From Balneolaceae bacterium (GTDB lineage Bacteria > Bacteroidota > Rhodothermia > Balneolales > Balneolaceae), in NCBI GenBank assembly GCA_034521495.1, contig JAXHMK010000010.1:682001-746000 (forward strand): a stretch of DNA of 64,000 nt, written 5' to 3'. Positions 36,873 to 46,595 of this stretch are shown here, in pieces (within the stretch, counting starts at the first letter, position 1; each line of letters begins with the position of its first letter). The notes under the pieces are model-generated. The model did no database searches. It worked only from the letters and a program-made list of their open reading frames with translations, and had not been told where the DNA came from. The translations under genes were made by a program, and so were the position numbers.

Positions 36873-37262
36873 TTAAGACATGTCTTTTTCAGAATTTGAG
36901 CCATCATTTGTATCGGCTCTGCCCTCTCGCGCTTTTTTAAAAAGCCGCTCCATCTTATTTACATATTCAGCGGTGTCATCCTCATAAAAAAGGAGTTCCG
37001 GAATTCGCCGAACCTGGTTCCTTATTTTTGATGCAAGTTGATATCGAATCTCATCTTGTGCATCATCAATCGCTTCATAGATGGCTTTTACATCTCTGTC
37101 TGGTGAAAAAACGCTCAGATAAATCTTTGCAATTGAGAGATCCTGTGTCATGCGTACCTGGGTTACCGTAATAAACGTTCCCGTGGGCTGATAATCCTGT
37201 TGAAGAATCTTACCAATATCTTTTTGAATAACTGAGCTGAGTCTCTCTGTTCGAATACTCAT
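36873..37262 (-). CDS. rbfA: Ribosome-binding factor A
   Basis: A 129-residue KH-fold protein needed for late 30S maturation and cold adaptation. The family start RTERLSSVIQKDIGKILQQD, the central LSIAKIYLSVFSPD (~38-51) and the RRIPELLFYEDDTAEYVNKM C-terminal block are present. The tail is charged and disordered. It lies between infB and truB. Confidence 0.95.
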   Translation of the reverse strand: MSIRTERLSSVIQKDIGKILQQDYQPTGTFITVTQVRMTQDLSIAKIYLSVFSPDRDVKAIYEAIDDAQDEIRYQLASKIRNQVRRIPELLFYEDDTAEYVNKMERLFKKAREGRADTNDGSNSEKDMS

Positions 37263-37327
37263 AATTCACCACATTTAATTGAGAGTTAAAACTTCTACTT
37301 GGTCAGGTAAGAATCTTTATAACCTGT

Positions 37328-40255
37328 TTAGCGGGCATCTTCAAGCTTCCGCTTCTCTTCAACAACTTCATAGCTTTCAAACTCGTCACCTACTTTTATG
37401 TCATTGAAGTTCTCAATACTGATACCGCATTCATAACCGGCCTGTACCTCTTTTACATCATCCTTAAACCGTTTAAGAGTATCTATATTTCCATCATAGA
37501 TTACAACTCCATCGCGGATAATACGGATTGGATTATTACGGTGTATTTTGCCTTCATTAACATAACAGCCGGCGATGGTTCCAACTCGTGATATTTTAAA
37601 TATCTCACGCACTGTCACCAGGCCTTTCATCTCTTCTTTAATTTCAGGACTGAGCATACCTTCAAGTGCATCATGGACTTCATCAACCGCATCGTAAATA
37701 ACACTGAACAACCGAATATCAATACTTTCGGTCTCAGCAAGTTTACGGGCTGTGGATGTTGGACGAACCTGGAATCCAATGATAATTGCGTCAGACGCAG
37801 AGGCAAGCAAGACATCACTTTCGGTTATAGCACCTGAGCCTGTATGAATGATGTTGACTGAAACCTCGTCGGTACTAAGTTTCTGCAGAGCACCGGAAAG
37901 TGCTTCAATAGAACCGTCCACATCAGCTTTTATAATGATATTCAATTCAGAAACTTCTCCGAGAGCCATTCGCCTGGAGAGATCGTCCAGTGTAAGATGT
38001 TTAACTTGCCTGAGTGATTGCTCACGACGTATTTGCTGCCGTTGATTTGCAATATCTTTTGCAGTTTTCTCATCTTGTGGAACAATCAATCGGTCACCTG
38101 CCTGCGGTGTATCATCAAAACCGGTTAACTGGATAGGTGTTGATGGACCAGCTGATTCTAAACGTTGACCGTGTTCATTTTCCATTGCCCGTACACGCCC
38201 AAAAACAGGTCCGGCTACAAATGGGTCGCCAACTTCCAGCGTCCCGTTCTGAATTAAAATATTCGCTACAGTACCTTTTCCTTTATCAATTCTGGATTCA
38301 AGTACAATTCCCTGTGCCAGTCGGTCAGGATTTGCCTTCAGTTCCATCAATTCAGCTTCAATCAATACTTTTTCAAGAAGTTCGTCTATGCCTTCGCCGG
38401 TCTCAGCAGAAACTTCAGCAACCTGGTTTTTGCCGCCATACTCCTCAACAATTACATCGTGTTCTGAGAGCTGACTCTTAATCTTATCAGGATTTGCTCC
38501 CTCTTTGTCCATCTTGTTAATAGCAACCACAATCGGTACTCCGGCCGCTTTAGAGTGGTTAATCGCCTCAATAGTCTGAGGCATCACGGCATCGTCAGCG
38601 GCTACAACAAGAATTACAATATCTGTTGCCTGCGCACCACGACTCCTCATAGCTGTAAACGCTTCGTGACCCGGTGTATCAAGGAATGTAATTTTCTTGC
38701 CGGAATCTGTTTCAACTTCGTAAGCACCTACGTGCTGTGTAATTCCACCCGCTTCACCGGCTGCTACCTTCGCTTTACGGATATAGTCAAGAAGCGATGT
38801 CTTACCATGGTCAACATGCCCCATAACAGTAATAATGGGAGATCGTGGTTTGAGATCTTCAGGATCATCCTCCTCAACTTCGATCTCCTCTTCAATCATC
38901 TCTTCGGCATCAACAAACTCTACATCGTAATTATATTCTTCAGCTACCAATTCAATCGTTGCAGCATCTAACCTCTGATTGATAGAAACCATCATACCAA
39001 GCGACATACATGTTGTAATCACATCGTTGGTTTTTACTCCCATCAGGTCAGCAAGATCACTTACAGTAATAAATTCTGTAACCTCGAGCACTGATTCTTC
39101 GAGCTCTTCAAGTTCCTCCTTCTGAGCACGTTCTTCCTCTCTCTCCTCTCTGCGCTGCTTACGTCGTTTTTGACGTTTGCTTCCAACAGTCTCTCCACCT
39201 TTAATTCTCTGGAGAGTTTCACGCATTTTCTTTTCAACATCCTCCTCATCTACCTTGCTGCTTCTGCGTGATTTTTTCTTCTTAGATTTTTTAGAAGATT
39301 TACCCGAGCTATCGTCGTCTTTCTTCGATTTCTTTTTCTTGTCTTTTCTTGAATAATTCTCATCGGGATCGAGGCGGTCTTTCCGGCGTTTTCTCTTTTT
39401 CCTTTTTTTCCTGTTTTCCCGAGAAAACTCAACTTTACCCAGAACTTTCGTTCCGCTCAGTTTATTTGCACGGCCCCGGACAATTTTTTCATCATCTTCT
39501 TCTTCCTCATCTTCTTGATCTTCTTCATCTTCTTCATCATCTTCATATTCTTCATCTTCTTCTTCGTCTTCGTCTTCGTCTGCTTCTTGCTCTGAGTCTC
39601 CCTCCTCTTCTTCTTCTTCATCTGATTCATCTATAACTTCCTCATCATCGTCTTCTTCTTGCTCTTTAGAGACCTCTTCTTGCTGAGTTTCCTTTTCTTC
39701 TTTGTCTTCACTTACTGTCTTTTTCTCAGCTGCTACTTCATCTGTTTTATCCTCTTCGTCCTCATCCGAATCTTCTTCTGCAGCAACAACATCTTCCTGT
39801 TTATCTGCTTCTTCTTCAGTTTCAGTAACTTCTTCCTTAGCCTCAGAAACCTGTTCTTCTTCCTTCTCTTTTTTCTCTTTCTCCTCTTCTTTCGGAGATT
39901 CATCTTCTTCCGGTTCAAGTTCTGCTTCTGGCCCTTCATCCTCCTCTTCGGGCTCAAGTGGCAGATCATCTATTGGTTCAAGATGACTATCAATCGTCAC
40001 ACTTTCATTCCGGCTCGACATGATTTGATTCCGGCGACTTTCATATTCTTCTTTCGCCTTCTCATGTTCAAGACTTTTCTCCTTATCATCACCATAAACA
40101 CCCTCAAGCACATCATACATCTCCTCGGTGATGCTGGAGTTTGGACGATTGGTTACATCGAACCCGTTCTCACTCAATGTATCTACAATGGATTGAGTGG
40201 CAACATTGAATTCAGATGCTACCTTAAATAGCTTTTTTGGTTTTTGCTTCGTCAT
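37328..40255 (-). CDS. infB: Translation initiation factor IF-2, with extreme acidic N-terminal region
   Basis: A 975-residue GTPase that places initiator tRNA on the 30S subunit. The N-terminal winged-helix-like motif ([20 protein letters not shown]) is followed by an extremely acidic segment (~95-260, almost all Glu/Asp), then a lysine/arginine-rich segment (~270-370). The second IF2N domain is [20 protein letters not shown] (~397-416). The G domain has [14 protein letters not shown] (~481), DTPGHEAF and NKMDKEG; domains II-IV complete the protein. The C-terminal half is canonical. The acidic/basic block is not part of the conserved fold and is longer than in most homologues I know. Confidence 0.97.
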   Translation of the reverse strand: MTKQKPKKLFKVASEFNVATQSIVDTLSENGFDVTNRPNSSITEEMYDVLEGVYGDDKEKSLEHEKAKEEYESRRNQIMSSRNESVTIDSHLEPIDDLPLEPEEEDEGPEAELEPEEDESPKEEEKEKKEKEEEQVSEAKEEVTETEEEADKQEDVVAAEEDSDEDEEDKTDEVAAEKKTVSEDKEEKETQQEEVSKEQEEDDDEEVIDESDEEEEEEGDSEQEADEDEDEEEDEEYEDDEEDEEDQEDEEEEDDEKIVRGRANKLSGTKVLGKVEFSRENRKKRKKRKRRKDRLDPDENYSRKDKKKKSKKDDDSSGKSSKKSKKKKSRRSSKVDEEDVEKKMRETLQRIKGGETVGSKRQKRRKQRREEREEERAQKEELEELEESVLEVTEFITVSDLADLMGVKTNDVITTCMSLGMMVSINQRLDAATIELVAEEYNYDVEFVDAEEMIEEEIEVEEDDPEDLKPRSPIITVMGHVDHGKTSLLDYIRKAKVAAGEAGGITQHVGAYEVETDSGKKITFLDTPGHEAFTAMRSRGAQATDIVILVVAADDAVMPQTIEAINHSKAAGVPIVVAINKMDKEGANPDKIKSQLSEHDVIVEEYGGKNQVAEVSAETGEGIDELLEKVLIEAELMELKANPDRLAQGIVLESRIDKGKGTVANILIQNGTLEVGDPFVAGPVFGRVRAMENEHGQRLESAGPSTPIQLTGFDDTPQAGDRLIVPQDEKTAKDIANQRQQIRREQSLRQVKHLTLDDLSRRMALGEVSELNIIIKADVDGSIEALSGALQKLSTDEVSVNIIHTGSGAITESDVLLASASDAIIIGFQVRPTSTARKLAETESIDIRLFSVIYDAVDEVHDALEGMLSPEIKEEMKGLVTVREIFKISRVGTIAGCYVNEGKIHRNNPIRIIRDGVVIYDGNIDTLKRFKDDVKEVQAGYECGISIENFNDIKVGDEFESYEVVEEKRKLEDAR

Positions 40256-40319
40256 AAATGGGTGTTACGTGTTTATATACTATAAAAAGTGAAAAATCTT
40301 TTAGAATCTAAAGGTACGA

Positions 40320-41579
40320 TCAATCTTCTTCGTCCTCAAATTCATATGCAATGATATCGATAATCCTTTCTGCTTCTTCTTCGGTAATTTGGCCTTCTGT
40401 TCGTCGTACCAGTTCCTCCTCATTTAATTCAAGTACGGCCCGGGCACTATCGCAACCGATTTCCCGAAGAACATCAATGGTTTCAGCCCCGAAATCAATT
40501 TCAAATTCTGCGATGTCAATATCATCTTCCTCTTCAACTTCACGGAATACATCAATTTCGGCATCCACAAGTTTCGACGCCAACCGGATATTAACCCCAC
40601 CCTTTCCAATTGCTTTGGACACTTCATCAGCAGGAACAAGAACACTGGCACGTGACCCGTCTTCATTCAATTCAACTTTTAAAACTTTAGCCGGTTGAAG
40701 TGCACGTTTAATGAATTCAATCTTGTCGTCGCTATAGTTGATTACGTCGATATTCTCATTTTGAAGCTCACGCACTACAGCATGAATTCGAATTCCCTTC
40801 ATTCCAACACATGCCCCTACAGGATCAACCCGTTCATCATGAGAGATAACCGCAACTTTCGAGCGATCCCCCGGTTCCCGGGCTATCCGCCTCAGTTCAA
40901 TGATACCGTCAAAAACTTCGGGAATTTCATTTTCAAACAGCCTTTCAAGAAAAAGAGGCGACGTTCTTGAAATAATTACAGTTGGATTCCCGCTGTAGCG
41001 TTTTACTTCTACAACAACAGCACGGATGGTATCTCCTTTATGAAATCGGTCCTTATAGATTTGTTCGTTTTTGGGAAGTAATAATTCCACACCATTATGA
41101 TTGACCAGGATATCTTTATTGTTTCGTACCTGGTATACATCCCCTAAAACAATTTCACCGATTCTGTCGGAGTAATCTTCAAAAATATTATCTTTCTCAA
41201 TCTCACGTATTCGTTGTGCCAACTGCTGGCGAGCCATTGTAACGGCTCTTCGACCAAAATCCTGAATTGAAATCTCCTGCGCATACTCATCATACAATTC
41301 AAGATCCGGATCATGCTTTTGAGCTTCTTCAAGTGCAATTTCAGTGACCTCATCCGTCAACTCATCTTCCGGAACAACTTCCCTGATATGCAGAATTTGA
41401 ATCTCTCCCCGATCTGCATTTAAAATAACTTCAAAAGCCTCATCTGATTCATATTTCTTTCGGATCATGGTCCTGAAAACATCCTCAAGAATAGATAGCA
41501 GCAGGTCCTTATCAATTCCTTTGTCTTTTGCTATTTCAGCAAAAGACTGAATAATGAGCTTAGAAATATCGTCTTGCAT
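40320..41579 (-). CDS. nusA: Transcription termination/antitermination protein NusA
   Basis: A 419-residue RNA-polymerase-binding factor controlling pausing, termination and antitermination. The N-terminal domain (~1-130), S1 domain (GEIVLGDVYQVRN), KH1 (VGACVGMKGIRIHAVVREL, ~252) and KH2 (IGKGGVNIRLASKL, ~318) are in order. A short acidic C-terminal domain (~370-419) has a single helix-hairpin region, so it lacks the two AR repeats of E. coli NusA, as usual in Bacteroidota. It lies between rimP and infB. Confidence 0.96.
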   Translation of the reverse strand: MQDDISKLIIQSFAEIAKDKGIDKDLLLSILEDVFRTMIRKKYESDEAFEVILNADRGEIQILHIREVVPEDELTDEVTEIALEEAQKHDPDLELYDEYAQEISIQDFGRRAVTMARQQLAQRIREIEKDNIFEDYSDRIGEIVLGDVYQVRNNKDILVNHNGVELLLPKNEQIYKDRFHKGDTIRAVVVEVKRYSGNPTVIISRTSPLFLERLFENEIPEVFDGIIELRRIAREPGDRSKVAVISHDERVDPVGACVGMKGIRIHAVVRELQNENIDVINYSDDKIEFIKRALQPAKVLKVELNEDGSRASVLVPADEVSKAIGKGGVNIRLASKLVDAEIDVFREVEEEDDIDIAEFEIDFGAETIDVLREIGCDSARAVLELNEEELVRRTEGQITEEEAERIIDIIAYEFEDEED

Positions 41580-41606
41580 CAGAAATTTTCTTTAAAAAGT
41601 TAAAAA

Positions 41607-42065
41607 CTAAATTTTAGGGATAATTTTTGTTTCTACAATATTTTCGAATGAAATATCTACCACGTTATTATCGTCCGTTTCTACGGATATCTTATTCTCA
41701 TCTACTTGCCTGATAACGCCTTCCACCTTATGATATTGATCGTCCTGCTTAAATTTAACTCTTGCCGTTCGACCTTTGTTTTTCAGATATTGTCGCATAT
41801 CAGACAATGGCCGGGACAATCCGGGAGATGAAACATTGAGCCTGTACTGGTTCGGAAATATATTTTCATCTTCCAGCAGATCTCCAATTTTCTTGCTCAT
41901 TGCAGAAAATGTTTCCAAAGAGATACCTTTGCTTTCAGAATCAACCAACACCCACACTTCGGGTACTTTCTGATGTTTAATTTCTACATCTACAAGAAAT
42001 GTATCCCCTTGTTCTACAATGGGATAAGCAATTTCTTTAATTTTTTCTATTGACTCGTTTTGCAT
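41607..42065 (-). CDS. rimP: Ribosome maturation factor RimP
   Basis: About 152 residues from the ATG at 42065 (MQNESIEKIKEIAYPIVEQG); a TTG at 42089 is in frame but would read back towards the hairpin. Typical blocks are FLVDVEIKH, CDS-like core ISLETFSAMSKKIGDLLEDE (~58-77) and YRLNVSSPGLSRPLSD (~86-101). RimP is required for 30S maturation. It heads the operon rimP-nusA-infB, with a terminator-like hairpin in its leader. Confidence 0.92.
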   Translation of the reverse strand: MQNESIEKIKEIAYPIVEQGDTFLVDVEIKHQKVPEVWVLVDSESKGISLETFSAMSKKIGDLLEDENIFPNQYRLNVSSPGLSRPLSDMRQYLKNKGRTARVKFKQDDQYHKVEGVIRQVDENKISVETDDNNVVDISFENIVETKIIPKI

Positions 42066-42087
42066 CCGTATCACTACCTGTAAGTAC

Positions 42088-42119
42088 AAAAAAAAGTGAG
42101 AACCTCGCGGCGCTCACTT
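42088..42119 (-). terminator. Terminator-like hairpin in the rimP-nusA-infB leader
   Basis: On the minus strand AAGTGAG pairs with CTCACTT around a GC-rich loop (GCGCCGCGAGGTT is in the centre) and runs into 8 T residues, ending 22 bases before the rimP ATG. Because it precedes the first gene rather than following one, it may act as an attenuator. In E. coli the same operon has leader terminators that NusA helps to regulate (established knowledge); conservation of that role here is inference. Confidence 0.7.
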
Positions 42120-42244
42120 CACAGACTTGAAAAATAACCTAAAATGTAGAAAATTACAACTAAGCTGATCTTCAAATAGTTGTTAACAAGTATGCTTCAT
42201 TGCCGGCTTAAAATTTGTATTAACATCCACAAGAACCAATTTAA

Positions 42245-42751
42245 ATGAACCGAATACTCCTATTTTTCTTGTTTACCCCTGTACTTCCCTTATTATTTAT
42301 TTCATCATGCAACGATACCAATCAACAATCTGAAAATCAGATCAAAGAAACCGGTCGGGAATTAGAATTTATTGGCGAAGTTTCATTTATCAGAGCCGAA
42401 AATGATACCATTTCAACTATAGATGTTGCCGTGGCTGATGATAATAATTCCCGAAGTGAAGGCCTTATGAATGTAACAGAGCTACCTGATGATTCCGGAA
42501 TGCTTTTTATCTTTTCAAATGACAGTCCCAGAAGTTTTTGGATGGCGAATACTCCCCTTCCCCTTGATATTATTTTTGTGAATTCTGACATGGAGATCGT
42601 TCGTATTCACAGAAATACCCAACCCTTTTCGCAGCAGAGTATTCAGTCAGAAGCTCCGGCTCGTTTTGTGGTAGAAGTAAGTGCAGGATATACACTTGAA
42701 CATGATATTCGTGAAGGAATGGACATCAAAATTGAAGGTGTAAATTTCTAA
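42245..42751 (+). CDS. DUF192 lipoprotein
   Basis: A 168-residue lipoprotein: signal peptide with lipobox FISSC, Cys22 as the lipidation site. The DUF192 domain (~55-160) has NSRSEGLMNVTELPDDSGML, FSNDSPRSFWMANTPLPLDI and ARFVVEVSAGY, all family-typical. The fold is a small beta barrel of unknown biochemical role; an envelope function is inferred from lipidation. It stands alone, divergent from rimP and convergent with coaE. Confidence 0.88.
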   Translation: MNRILLFFLFTPVLPLLFISSCNDTNQQSENQIKETGRELEFIGEVSFIRAENDTISTIDVAVADDNNSRSEGLMNVTELPDDSGMLFIFSNDSPRSFWMANTPLPLDIIFVNSDMEIVRIHRNTQPFSQQSIQSEAPARFVVEVSAGYTLEHDIREGMDIKIEGVNF

Positions 42752-42784
42752 TCTCGCTTATCTAATCCTGCATAAAGCAGGCAA

Positions 42785-43387
42785 TTACTCGCCGTACTTT
42801 TCCAAAATATTATAAAATAATTGAATAGACTTCTCCCTCAGCTGTTTGAGTGTCCCATCATTTTCAATTGTGTAATCAGCAAGATGTAAGAGTTCTTCAA
42901 AGTCTGGTTGTTTTTTAAGCCTGTCTAATACTTTTTCACTGGATACTGAATCTCTTTTCACGACTCTTTTTACACGATTTTCTCGGTTACTTCTCACAAT
43001 TACAATCACATCAAAACCTGGTGGCCTGCCCTTATTCAATAGTAAAGCAGCTTCTTCAACAACTACTTTTTTCCCTTCTTTTTCAGCCACCATGCTAATC
43101 TCCCTGAATTTCCTGGCCACAGCCGGGTGAACAAGTTCATTCAGCTTTTCAACCCTTTCCTCCTCAAAAGCTTGCCGGATTAGATGTTCCCGATTTAAAC
43201 TGCCATCCTCTCGATACGTTTCATTTCCAAAAGCTTTTATCAATGATTTCTTAAGCTTTTTATCCGACACCATCAGCTCTTTGGCCAGATCATCAGCGTA
43301 AACAACTTTGGCACCCAGTTTTTCCCATTCTTTACAGACAGTTGTTTTTCCTGAACCTATTCCTCCTGTTACGCCGACGGTAATCAT
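42785..43387 (-). CDS. coaE: Dephospho-CoA kinase
   Basis: A 200-residue P-loop kinase for the last step of coenzyme A synthesis (dephospho-CoA + ATP to CoA). The Walker A GVTGGIGSGKTTVCKEWEKL starts at residue 5; ADDLAKELM follows (~32-40), and the lid region RVVKRD and CoA-binding ENRVKRV are near 138-146. Length is normal. Its start ATG overlaps the prfB stop by 4 bases, indicating translational coupling. Confidence 0.96.
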   Translation of the reverse strand: MITVGVTGGIGSGKTTVCKEWEKLGAKVVYADDLAKELMVSDKKLKKSLIKAFGNETYREDGSLNREHLIRQAFEEERVEKLNELVHPAVARKFREISMVAEKEGKKVVVEEAALLLNKGRPPGFDVIVIVRSNRENRVKRVVKRDSVSSEKVLDRLKKQPDFEELLHLADYTIENDGTLKQLREKSIQLFYNILEKYGE

Positions 43388-44509
43388 GTGGAGACTGTTG
43401 CAGTATTCATCAACAGGTAGGCTTTCATAAACTCGTCAAGATCCCCATCCATCACACCCTGTACATCGCCTGTTTCATGATTTGTTCTGTGGTCTTTAAC
43501 CATATTATATGGATGAAACACATACGAACGGATTTGCGAACCCCATTCATTGCTGCTTTTAGAATCTTCAAGTTTTTGTTTTTCTCTCTCTTTGATGTTT
43601 TTCTCAAGCTCATAGACCTTCGATCTCAGCATCGTCATAGCTTTTTCACGATTCTGCATCTGGGAGCGTTCCTGCTGACATTCAGCCACTACTCGTTCCT
43701 CTGTTCCATCTGAGAGTGTACCGGTCCAGATGAGCCGTACACCGGTTTCCACTTTGTTTACATTCTGCCCACCGGCACCACTGGCATGAAATCGTTGAAG
43801 TTCAATATCCGAATCATTCAGATTTACTTCGATGGTGTCATCAACAATGGGCGAGACAAAAACGGAACAAAATGATGTGTGGCGCCTGGAATTACTGTCA
43901 AACGGAGAGATTCGAACCAATCTGTGTACCCCGCTTTCTGATTTTAAAAACCCATAGGCATTCGGCCCTTTCACCTCAATAGTGGCACTTTTCAAACCGG
44001 CTACATCACCATCCTGATATTCAACAACAGAAAGATCATACTCTTTTTTTTCAGCCCACCGGGAGTACATTCTAAATAGCATAACTCCCCAATCCTGGCT
44101 TTCAGTTCCACCGGCTCCGGGATTGAATGTTATGATCGCATTTCTATGATCATCCTGATCGCTAAGCATATTTTGCAGTTCAAGATCTTTCAGTTTCTCC
44201 CGAAATCGCAAAATTTCTTCTTCAAGTTCGTCGATTACATCTTCACCTTCATCAAGAAACTGTTTATATACCTGAATGCTATCGCGCAATTCATCGAGCT
44301 CATCCCATTTTTCAATAATCTCTTTTTCGAAATCCAGATCCCGCATTACCTGCTGGGCTTTATCCGGATCATCCCAAAAATGTGGATCCTGGGTTTGCTC
44401 CTGTAATTCTATAATTCGAACTTTTCGTTTCTCATAGTCAAAGATACCCCCTGAGCGCATCAAGGCGCTCAAAGAGTTCTTTAACTTTATCAAATTGTAT
44501 CTGACTCAT
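43384..44509 (-). CDS. prfB: Peptide chain release factor 2, expressed by +1 programmed frameshift
   Basis: RF2 recognises UGA and UAA. The true start is the ATG at 44509 (MSQIQFDKVKELFERLDALR), which ends at an in-frame TGA after 23 codons. Reading then shifts +1 at 44440 to continue DYEKRKVRIIE for 351 more residues, giving a 374-residue protein. The GGQ motif is HASGAGGQNVNKVETGVRL (~240), and the codon-recognition region holds the SPF motif (RISPFDSNSRRHTSF). It overlaps coaE by 4 bases. Confidence 0.97.
44437..44452 (-). promoter_or_regulatory. prfB: prfB autoregulatory frameshift site
   Basis: The minus strand reads AGG GGG TAT CTT TGA C. This is the classical element: an SD-like AGGGGG 3 bases before CTT, then the in-frame TGA read by RF2 itself. 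Low RF2 favours the +1 shift to GAC and restores synthesis. All parts are intact. Confidence 0.96.
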
Positions 44510-44515
44510 TAATCT

Positions 44516-44767
44516 TTATTTGTTAAAAAGTTTTGCGATGGCAAAACCTAAGAGTAATCCACCGGCTAATGCAACTCCAACGCCTGTTTCAGGATTTTTT
44601 TCTACATAATCCCTGGCATGAGAGTATTCCTTTTGGAGTTCTCCCTGGAGTCGATCACCTTCGGATTTTAGCTTCTTGCGGATATCCGCATACGTATTTT
44701 TTAGTTCTTTTCTTTCTTTTTCCAGAGTTTCTTTCAACTCTTCTTCTTTTGCTTTCAAATCAGCCAT
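44516..44767 (-). CDS. DUF883/ElaB-YqjD-like membrane-anchored coiled-coil protein
   Basis: An 83-residue protein with a heptad-rich helical N-terminus (~1-55, KAKEEELKETLEKERKELKN) and a C-terminal glycine-rich membrane helix preceded by YVEKNPETGVG. That layout matches DUF883 proteins such as E. coli ElaB/YqjD, which tether ribosomes to the inner membrane in stationary phase; similarity here is by pattern only. An SD (AAGGAG) lies 5 bases upstream. It is just upstream of the prfB start. Confidence 0.7.
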   Translation of the reverse strand: MADLKAKEEELKETLEKERKELKNTYADIRKKLKSEGDRLQGELQKEYSHARDYVEKNPETGVGVALAGGLLLGFAIAKLFNK

Positions 44768-44794
44768 TTTATCTCCTTTTTTTAATTATTGCGT

Positions 44795-46582
44795 TCAAGC
44801 AATTGTTTTTGAATTTACAGCTTGGTCTCTGTATTGTAACTCGTATAATTTTCGATAAATTCCACCATCTTTTTGCACCAATTCCTGGTGTGTACCGGTT
44901 TCACGGATCTGTCCTTTATGCATCACCAATATTTTATCTGCACCCTGAATGGTTGACAACCGGTGAGCAATAACAATGGACGTTCGCCCCTGCATCATCT
45001 TCTTGCAGGCAAGCGAAACAAGTTCTTCCGTTTCGGAATCAACACTCGATGTCGCCTCATCTAAAATTAAAATTTTTGGATCATAAACCATAGCCCTTAC
45101 AAAACAAATTAATTGCCGCTGTCCCATTGATAACGATGCTCCCCGTTCCTGAAGTACAAAATCATAAGTACCCGGTAATTTTTTTATAAACTGGTGAGCT
45201 TCCACAGCTTTAGCAGCTTCAATCACCTGTTTCCGCGTTATATCTTTGTGCCCAAGGGTAATATTTTCTAAAACAGTACCTGAAAATAGAGCATTATCCT
45301 GGAGTACCAGGGCAAATTGTGAACGCAACTCTTTCAAAGATACATTCTTAATATTTGTTCCATCGAGCAATATTTTACCTTCCTGGATATCATAAAATCG
45401 TAATAAGAGATTAATCAGTGTTGTTTTTCCGGCACCCGTTGCGCCCACAACTGCAAGCAACTCACCGGGTTGCACATCGAATGATACATTATCAATAATA
45501 AGCTCTTCATCTGCATTATACCGGAAAGACACATTCTCAAACTCGATTTCTCCTTTAGCATTCTTCAGAGATTTACTCTTTGAGCTGTCTTTCACTTTTT
45601 TGGGCGTATCTAATACATCGAAAATGCGTTCGGATGAAGCCAGTGCGGATTGAAGTGTATTATATTTTTCCGAAAGTCCGCGAATGGGATTGAAGAATTG
45701 TCGAACGTATTGGATAAAAGCCAGGAGCACACCGAATGTAACATCTCCCATCAGCGCGCGTCCACCGCCGTACCAAACCACCAATGCCATCGCAAGGCTT
45801 GCAAACACTTCAACCAGCGGCCAGAATATGGAAAAATAAAATATGGTTTTGATGTGGGCTTTTCGGTGGTCCGCATTGATATCTACAAACTTCTCTTTCT
45901 CTTTTTCTTCACGGTTAAAAAGCTGAACCACGGACATCCCATTAATGTGCTCCTGCACAAAGGAATTCAGCCTGGCAATCTGGTCCCGAACTTCGAGGAA
46001 CGCGATACGAACCTTCCCTTTAAACCAAAACGTTGCATAAAACAGCATCGGGAGTACAAGTATGGAAACAACGGTCAGTTCCCAACTCATACTGAGCATA
46101 AAGAAAAGAATGAAGAATATCCGAAACAGATCCCCCACCATATTTACAATCCCATCAGAGAGAAGCTCACTCAGAGCTTCAATATCACTTGTAGTACGAG
46201 TAATCAACCGGCCGATGGGATTTTTGTCGAAAAACTGAACGTGGAGAGATTGAATTTTTTCAAATACAGCGTTCCGAATATTAAACAGAACTCCCTGCCC
46301 AAACCATCTTGTAACGTAGGTGTTGATGATGAGTACTAAAAATTCGCCTACCAGGGCTAACACCAATAATGTTATAATCCACATCAACCCTTCAATATCA
46401 CCGTCAACAATATAATCATCGACAGCAATCTGGGTTAACTTCGGACGTACCGTTCCCAGGTATGAGGCTGTAAGTGTAAGCGCAATGGCAAACACTGCCC
46501 ACCAACGGTAAGGTTTAAAAAAGTAATAAAGCCGCCGAATCAATACAGAGTCGACGGCTTCAGTTTCACGTTTAGATCTCAA
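44795..46582 (-). CDS. ABC exporter half-subunit with canonical catalytic glutamate
   Basis: A 595-residue type IV ABC exporter half: six membrane helices (~20-320), then a nucleotide-binding domain. Walker A is GATGAGKTTLINLLL (~384), the signature is the variant LSMGQRQ (~489) and Walker B is ILILDEATSSVD with the catalytic Glu. The LSxGQRQL signature resembles the YheH/BmrD side of heterodimeric multidrug exporters. A TTG at 46582 is used because an in-frame stop precedes it and no ATG lies nearby. The likely partner is the half-subunit at 47878. Confidence 0.92.
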   Translation of the reverse strand: MRSKRETEAVDSVLIRRLYYFFKPYRWWAVFAIALTLTASYLGTVRPKLTQIAVDDYIVDGDIEGLMWIITLLVLALVGEFLVLIINTYVTRWFGQGVLFNIRNAVFEKIQSLHVQFFDKNPIGRLITRTTSDIEALSELLSDGIVNMVGDLFRIFFILFFMLSMSWELTVVSILVLPMLFYATFWFKGKVRIAFLEVRDQIARLNSFVQEHINGMSVVQLFNREEKEKEKFVDINADHRKAHIKTIFYFSIFWPLVEVFASLAMALVVWYGGGRALMGDVTFGVLLAFIQYVRQFFNPIRGLSEKYNTLQSALASSERIFDVLDTPKKVKDSSKSKSLKNAKGEIEFENVSFRYNADEELIIDNVSFDVQPGELLAVVGATGAGKTTLINLLLRFYDIQEGKILLDGTNIKNVSLKELRSQFALVLQDNALFSGTVLENITLGHKDITRKQVIEAAKAVEAHQFIKKLPGTYDFVLQERGASLSMGQRQLICFVRAMVYDPKILILDEATSSVDSETEELVSLACKKMMQGRTSIVIAHRLSTIQGADKILVMHKGQIRETGTHQELVQKDGGIYRKLYELQYRDQAVNSKTIA

Positions 46583-46595
46583 AACACACTACTAA

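Noticed and set aside
39659-40231. 190-codon frame on the plus strand
   Set aside because: It is the antisense shadow of the Glu/Asp-rich block of infB, giving an artificial Phe/Leu-rich protein.
42120-42244. tRNA gene upstream of rimP, as metY in E. coli
   Set aside because: No cloverleaf, CCA end or anticodon stem could be drawn on either strand.
45650-46339. 229-codon frame on the plus strand
   Set aside because: It lies wholly within the opposite strand of an ABC exporter gene and has no family features.
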